A stretch of 64,000 nucleotides of DNA from Gp6-AA40 sp035649635 (GTDB lineage Bacteria; Acidobacteriota; Vicinamibacteria; Vicinamibacterales; UBA2999): the NCBI GenBank assembly GCA_035649635.1, contig DASRJE010000059.1, positions 27,113 through 91,112 of the forward strand, written 5' to 3'. How positions within the stretch are numbered: the stretch's first letter is position 1; every line of letters starts with the position of its first letter. The notes below the pieces were generated by a model that saw only the letters and a list, made by a program, of their open reading frames with translations, was not told where the DNA came from and made no database searches. Both the position numbers and the translations under genes were made by a program. This document shows, in pieces, positions 59,799 through 64,000 of this stretch.

Positions 59799-60497
59799 CT
59801 AATCAGGAATGGATGCACTCACAGCGAACGGCGGCCTGACCGTCGTTCGGATCGCGCGAAGACGGTCGACACCAAACGACAGCGCCAGCACCAGGGACAG
59901 GGGCACACCCGCCATAACCACGGCTCTCATCACGCTGGGAGGTGCCGAACGGAATGGCATCGTGATGAACGCCATCGTAAGAAGCCCCACCAACACACAG
60001 AAAGCGACGGTCCCCAATCTCGTCTTGGGCGTTGTCGTTCGAATGTAGAGGGCAAGGCCCGCGATCCATAGTGCGCCCTCCACTACGAACGTCGCAGGAA
60101 GCGAATACCACAATCCCAGTCCCAGACGTAAATCGACTCCAGGGGCGAGAGGCATGTCCGGCCGATGACTCAGGAAGTCAAACACCCAGTGACTTAGCAC
60201 CAAGGCACAGATCACCCAAGCGCCCCGCGCATCACGACGGCGAAGAAAGTAGCCCCCGCCCAACAATGCCGACCAGATCACATCCATCGCTAAGCTATGG
60301 CTGATCGCGATGTCCTGCGCGTCGAGCCACGAGAACGCGGTGATGCCTGGGGTGATTCTGATGTGTTCGATTCCGAAGATCAGAAGGGCGAACACGAGTA
60401 GATCCGGAAACACTGCGGCGATTTGCAGTGTGCCGAGAGAAACACGAGGCGCGAAACGCTTGGCCGCAAAGCCAGCGGCGTGATGTCCAATAAACAT
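59799..60497 (-). CDS. DUF457/YdjM-like integral membrane protein (putative metal-dependent hydrolase)
   Basis: Membrane protein (232 aa) with six or so helices. ATG 60497 follows AGAGG. The opening FIGHHAAGFAAKRFAPRVSLGTLQIAAVFPDLL, the AISHSLAMDVIW segment and LVLSHWVFDFLSHRPDMPL place His and Asp residues as in the DUF457/YdjM group of predicted membrane-bound metal-dependent hydrolases. Substrate unknown. It is isolated, divergent from the exported gene at 60718. Confidence 0.7.
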   Translation of the reverse strand: MFIGHHAAGFAAKRFAPRVSLGTLQIAAVFPDLLVFALLIFGIEHIRITPGITAFSWLDAQDIAISHSLAMDVIWSALLGGGYFLRRRDARGAWVICALVLSHWVFDFLSHRPDMPLAPGVDLRLGLGLWYSLPATFVVEGALWIAGLALYIRTTTPKTRLGTVAFCVLVGLLTMAFITMPFRSAPPSVMRAVVMAGVPLSLVLALSFGVDRLRAIRTTVRPPFAVSASIPD

Positions 60498-60717
60498 CGA
60501 ACCTCTTTTCGCTCGTGGCCGAATCGAAGATGTGCCTTTACGACGCGGCGTGTCGTTACGGGGCATCCGGCACGGGTCGCAGCATAAACGCCAAGACACG
60601 ATTGCTGCCCACAGTCGTCAAGGCCATCGCTGGTCGGTATCGCCTGCTCGCCCCGCCTGAATATAATCCTGCCCGTCCCGCACGGTATCTGCACAGCGAA
60701 GTTCGATTGGAGGCGGT

Positions 60718-61500
60718 ATGCCGCAATTAGCGATTGCCTCTGTGATGACGGCGACGGTGCTGCTCGCGACCATCGCGGACGCACAGTGGCTCAACTATCC
60801 GACGCCCGGCATTCCGCGTCTGCCAGACGGCAAGCCCGATCTGAATGCGCCCGCTCCGCGAGCCGCTGACGGAAAGCCCGATCTCTCTGGAATATGGCGA
60901 ACACCCACTCAGAAGTATTTGGAGAACCTCGCCGCCGATGGTGTGGAGGTTCTGATGCACCCATGGGCCGAGCAACTATACAAACAGCGACTCGCGAATG
61001 AGGGGCGGGATCGACCATCGGCCGCATGTCTCCCACACAGCGTGACGGATTTCGACGCGCATTTCACTCCAAGAAAAGTCCTCCAGCTTCCCGGACTGGT
61101 CGTGATGCTATTTGAGAGTTATCGCTCCTATCGGCAAATCCACACTGATGGTCGCCCCTTGCCACCACAGCCTCGAGAACCCTCATGGTTCGGGTATTCG
61201 GTCGGAAAGTGGGAGCGCGACACATTGGTCGTGGAGACAGTAGGTGTGAACGAGAAGACATGGCTGGATGATTCCGGCCATCCGCATAGTGATGCCCTTC
61301 GGATCATCGAACGCTTCCAAAGGCTGAACTTCGGGCGCATGGACGTTCAAGTCACCATAGAGGACGCGAAGGCGTATAAGAACCCGTGGACTGCGCGGTT
61401 CTCCTGGGAGTTCGTAGCCGATACCGAACTGCTCGATTGGGTGTGCGAGAACAACAGATACTTCGACATCATCCCAAAGGTGCCCTCGTCAGCGCGGTAG
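60718..61500 (+). CDS. Exported protein of unknown function, GVW/TLVVET family
   Basis: Exported protein (260 aa), second member of the family seen at 6262-7002. GGAGG stands 3-7 bp ahead of the ATG. After the signal peptide (ending TIADA) comes a short duplicated motif (RLPDGKPDLNAP, RAADGKPDLSGIWRTP), then VLQLPGLVVMLFESYRSYRQIHTDGRPLP, GYSVGKWERDTLVVETVGVNEKTWLD and HSDALRIIERFQRLN. The GKPDLSGIW start and the WERDTLVVET core are the family marks. No enzymatic motif recognised. Unlike the first copy it is not in an exported-protein cluster. Confidence 0.75.
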   Translation: MPQLAIASVMTATVLLATIADAQWLNYPTPGIPRLPDGKPDLNAPAPRAADGKPDLSGIWRTPTQKYLENLAADGVEVLMHPWAEQLYKQRLANEGRDRPSAACLPHSVTDFDAHFTPRKVLQLPGLVVMLFESYRSYRQIHTDGRPLPPQPREPSWFGYSVGKWERDTLVVETVGVNEKTWLDDSGHPHSDALRIIERFQRLNFGRMDVQVTIEDAKAYKNPWTARFSWEFVADTELLDWVCENNRYFDIIPKVPSSAR

Positions 61501-61723
61501 TGGGTTCCAAGAGGCAGCGGAAGACCCGACGCAGGTTTGTCGCCTCCCAACTGAGCGGCCGCGGCGGAGGCCTGATTCCTTCTCTTGGGTGACCCACGAA
61601 AGGGGTTGACTGTCCCAGATGTCCCAGGTCCTGGCACTCCCACCCCGTCCTGTATTTACATCCGGGTAGAGATCACACCACGGCACGAAAGAGCAAAATA
61701 AAGGCAGTAGACTTGGTGGCCTT

Positions 61724-62044
61724 ATGACCGTATCCGTGAGGCTCGTCAGCCAGCACGATCTGGTGCTGCGTCTCGTCCACGACTTTGCCCATGGCCTTGG
61801 CTGTCCCGCCGAACTCGGATCGTCGCCTTCAGGTCGGAGCATTCGGATCGAGTTGGACGATACCGATCACCGTCTCATCGAACTGCTCACACACGTGGCG
61901 CTGAGTGCCGCGAAGGCTGGCGTTGACGTCGCCGAACCGCTCTGCCATCTGACCTACCGGCATTCCGGCGTCACCTCAAACGTGACCCTCACGCTTCGCA
62001 TCGCCGAGTTTCGCATCGACACCGCCGCACAGACCGGCAGTTAG
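61724..62044 (+). CDS. Hypothetical small protein, weakly supported
   Basis: Possible gene for 106 aa (MTVSVRLVSQHDLVL start) with an alpha/beta composition, one plausible amphipathic helix (DDTDHRLIELLTHVALSAA) and no known motif. There is only a weak GGTGG upstream. It is the longest frame in the 61501-62315 gap, which otherwise shows nothing. Could be chance in high-GC DNA. Confidence 0.35.
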   Translation: MTVSVRLVSQHDLVLRLVHDFAHGLGCPAELGSSPSGRSIRIELDDTDHRLIELLTHVALSAAKAGVDVAEPLCHLTYRHSGVTSNVTLTLRIAEFRIDTAAQTGS

Positions 62045-62315
62045 ACGAGCGTCGGTTTCGTCAGCTGGGAGGAACCGTAGAAATTGTAAGTCGGACTATT
62101 CGTTATGCTTTGATGAGATGGTTTGCACGCAAATCATTGCGAGCAGCCACCGATTAAGCACGAATCGAATGAACTTTGATGCTGATGCGAAGCTGAGGGG
62201 TCATCCCGGCGCGGTATCACCCATCGGGACCCTACCTCTCGGCTCGGGCCCTGCTACTACGGCGCTCATGGAGACTAAACTGCAGCTTCAAGCGCAGTGT
62301 TAGACGACCGTCGCA

Positions 62316-63044
62316 TCAAACAGGTGAGGGCATCTCCTTGGACACGTCCACCATGATTCTCGTAAGTTCATCGGGAAGATCCAGCATCGCGTCGTGACCA
62401 CATGGAATCGTGATCGTTCTCCAACCCTTCGCTTTTGCTTTCTCGTAGAAGGGTGGAAAGGGAGAGCCTTCGAGAAATCCGTTGGCGAGAACGAACGTGA
62501 CATTCGCGACCTTCCGAGCACCTCCCAATAGCCGAATGCGCTGTTCGAACGTTTCCAGCGATTGCATGGTGCATTGCTGATCGACCCATTCACGGTCAGT
62601 CGCGTTCACATTGAAGACCGCGGCTGGAATAGGTGGCACCTTCCAGCCCTCGCCAACAGCCTGCACCTCTTCCAGCATCTGCTGGTATTGAGGTTCCGGA
62701 AGATGCTGGACAAGGTTCTCACCTGATTCGAGGACAAACGCATCCAAATACACGAGTGCTCGTATACGCTCCGGCACGCGGTCGGCCACGCCACCGACCA
62801 CACAGCCGCCATAGGAGTGGCCGCACAAAACCACATCCCGAAGATCCTCCCAGCGGATTAGGTTTTCAACGTCGAGAATGTGGGTGTCCAGATTCACCTG
62901 CGGTGACAACAGGTGCGAGCGCTCGCCAACACCCGTCAACGTGGGTGTGAAAACCTCATGTCCCTGTGACCGCAGTGCCTTTCGAACGCGCTTCCAACAC
63001 CAACTCCCGTGCCAAGCACCGTGGACCAGAATGAATGTCGCCAT
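62316..63044 (-). CDS. Alpha/beta hydrolase (esterase-like)
   Basis: Alpha/beta-fold hydrolase (242 aa) resembling the plant-type methylesterase/hydroxynitrile-lyase-like group. AGGGGG precedes ATG 63044. The oxyanion region is ILVHGAWHGSWCW, the nucleophile elbow GHSYGG has Ser77, and the catalytic His is His217 in PCGHDAML. LTGVGERSHLLSP and TMQSLETFEQRI are also typical of this group. Cytoplasmic; substrate unknown. Its start is close to the integrase remnant, so it might belong to acquired DNA, but its composition is not clearly different. Confidence 0.88.
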   Translation of the reverse strand: MATFILVHGAWHGSWCWKRVRKALRSQGHEVFTPTLTGVGERSHLLSPQVNLDTHILDVENLIRWEDLRDVVLCGHSYGGCVVGGVADRVPERIRALVYLDAFVLESGENLVQHLPEPQYQQMLEEVQAVGEGWKVPPIPAAVFNVNATDREWVDQQCTMQSLETFEQRIRLLGGARKVANVTFVLANGFLEGSPFPPFYEKAKAKGWRTITIPCGHDAMLDLPDELTRIMVDVSKEMPSPV

Positions 63045-63108
63045 TGCGACCCCCTTTGAGTGTGGAGACTCCGGGTTGATTCTTCGTGGTCGCCCCACTA
63101 TCAGCAGC

Positions 63109-63277
63109 GATGCCCACCTCGCCGGACACCAAGAACTGGGCACGACGCAACGCTACATGCAGCTCAGTCCGGCAGCACTGGACCGACGCGATCAGGTTGT
63201 TGGAATTTCAGTGCCCGCCCAGTCGTGGAGAAAAATTGGAGACGCGATCTGAGGCGGGAGGTAACGTCCATGGTTAG
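63109..63277 (+). pseudogene. C-terminal fragment of a tyrosine recombinase (integrase), frameshifted
   Basis: The reading DAHLAGHQELGTTQRYMQLSPAALD is the catalytic C-terminus of a phage-type integrase: GH box, then TTQRYM with the Tyr nucleophile. Near 63185 the frame shifts, and the continuation DAIRLLEFQCPPSRGE is read one frame over, up to a stop at 63277. The N-terminal nine-tenths are missing. It ends 11 bp from the CCA end of a tRNA-Ser gene, the usual integration site for such elements, so it marks an old integration event. Confidence 0.75.
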
Positions 63278-63288
63278 AACGCGATAGC

Positions 63289-63382
63289 TGGCGGTGAGGC
63301 AGGGATTCGAACCCTGGGTACAGGTTTAAGCCCGTACAACGGTTTAGCAAACCGCCGCCTTCAGCCTCTCGGCCACCTCACC
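63289..63382 (-). tRNA. tRNA-Ser (anticodon GCU)
   Basis: Read on the minus strand, GGTGAGG (63382-63376) pairs with CCTCACC (63299-63293) as the acceptor stem, followed by discriminator G and an encoded CCA (63291-63289). The D-arm region has GGCCGAGAGGCTGAAGGC, the anticodon arm CGGTTTGCTAAACCG gives GCT (codons AGC/AGU). A long variable arm (GTACGGGCTTAAACCTGTAC) and GGGTTCGAATCCC T-arm confirm a class II serine tRNA. Confidence 0.97.
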
Positions 63383-63886
63383 GCAGACGTTCAAGTATAC
63401 GTGATACAGATACTTACAGGAAGTGACCCGCTTGCGAAGTGGTGAAGCCGGCTCGCATTCAAGCCGCTGCCTTTCGACGCCAAGTGCACGCAACAAGAGC
63501 GAGTTACCTGGTTGTCGTGACCGCTCGCGGGGGCACATTGGTCTAGGCACACTCTTGGGCACACGCGCCGTGTTTTTTCTTGTCGTCTCTCAGAAAACGG
63601 AGGGGAACTGGAGGAAGGCGGCGGTTTTCTTGACCGTCGCCCTCGGCTGCTCGAGAAATCAAGTCCCGCTTCGCGCGTGAGATCCGTAACATCGTCGCCA
63701 CGCCGGCAATAAACAAGCGGAGCCGGCCAGGGTTGATCAGGTCGACGATGAAGTAACCGCTTTGGCGGCGAGCTGCGCCGATTGCACGCCAACGATGGAA
63801 GTCAGCTGCAGGCCCGCGAGCGCGGAGACCTGCTCGGCGTGCCGCCAAGGGGCAACGACCGCGCACACTCATCGCTGACCCCGCGA
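63383..63886. other. Region without recognised genes
   Basis: About 500 bp between the tRNA and the partial gene at the window end. Open frames exist on both strands (up to about 130 codons) but they overlap each other, lack ribosome sites and resemble no family I know. It could hold further debris of the integrated element. Confidence 0.4.
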
Positions 63887-64000
63887 TCACTCCGCGAAAT
63901 TCATGCGCCGGTGCAGGGCTGCATAACGCGGGTCGTTTCGCAAGGGATCGAAAAAAGGATGCACTTTCAGATGCAGGAGAATCTTCGACCGCTCGTCGAA
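63887..64000 (-). CDS. Partial CDS: C-terminal tail of a TPR-type protein
   Basis: The last 37 codons of a gene that continues beyond the window. The peptide LKVHPFFDPLRNDPRYAALHRRMNFAE followed by TGA (63889-63887) matches the usual ending of TPR-repeat proteins fused to Ser/Thr kinases or TolB-like/response-regulator modules in this type of bacterium (LxxxPxFDPLRxDPRF..L). The N-terminal partner domain cannot be seen. Confidence 0.6.
   Translation of the reverse strand, partial: FDERSKILLHLKVHPFFDPLRNDPRYAALHRRMNFAE

Noticed and set aside
62118..62303. 61-codon ORF near 62.2 kb
   Set aside because: No ribosome site, no homology feature and atypical composition; treated as chance.

Overview
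The window reads as a chromosomal segment of a high-GC, Gram-negative, free-living soil-type bacterium. The best guess is Acidobacteriota, near the Vicinamibacteria. This is inferred from the family mix: three large MacB/FtsX-type permeases (one with a PadR repressor), an Oar-like TonB receptor with a carboxypeptidase-regulatory-like domain, a CBM9/DUF5916 outer-membrane barrel, many exported beta-propellers, a DUF6152 protein, AhpD/CMD paralogs, M61 and M16 peptidases, and a decayed PEP-CTERM gene. No rRNA, CRISPR array, intact IS element or prophage was seen.

Layout. 0-4.3 kb: exported beta-helix protein, ECF sigma factor, diheme cytochrome c. 4.3-9.7 kb: a minus-strand run of five exported proteins (PQQ dehydrogenase, ThuA, a small exported family, DUF6152, LVIVD propeller). 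9.8-12.2 kb: permease, followed by a 239-bp fold-back element. 12.5-15.2 kb: SnoaL-like and ModA-like exported proteins, divergent from a tandem CMD-fold protein. 15.4-19.9 kb: purE-purK-DinB, divergent from monomeric NADP isocitrate dehydrogenase. 20-23.4 kb: metallo-beta-lactamase-fold lipoprotein, propeller cytochrome, PEP-CTERM pseudogene. 23.5-26.8 kb: coupled M16A-M16B-DinB operon. 26.9-30.6 kb: coupled argH, 30-residue membrane peptide, sodium symporter, short asparaginase. 30.6-42 kb: DUF5916 barrel, glycosyltransferase, M61 peptidases, FAD oxidase, M18 aminopeptidase, 2H phosphodiesterase. 42-45.7 kb: permease and ferrochelatase. 45.8-52.1 kb: three AhpD-like genes leading into a TonB receptor, then an MFS transporter. 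52.2-57.1 kb: exported protein, Uma2 nuclease, permease-PadR pair with two operators. 57.2-64 kb: PQQ propeller, MarC, a gene-poor stretch, DUF457-like membrane protein, exported protein, alpha/beta hydrolase, integrase remnant next to tRNA-Ser(GCU), and the tail of a further gene.

Common themes are peptide and amino-acid use (M16, M61, M18, argH-symporter-asparaginase), periplasmic oxidation (PQQ enzymes, cytochromes) and efflux or stress (three permeases, MFS, MarC). The intergenic DNA is rich in structured repeats: GTAG-headed REP/BIME-like hairpins at six or more sites, degenerate heptanucleotide repeats at five sites (one inside a signal-peptide coding region), and the fold-back element. 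The most novel-looking items are the 30-residue peptide translationally coupled on both sides between argH and the symporter, the PadR operator pair placed on a readable promoter, and the repeat families that touch coding sequence.
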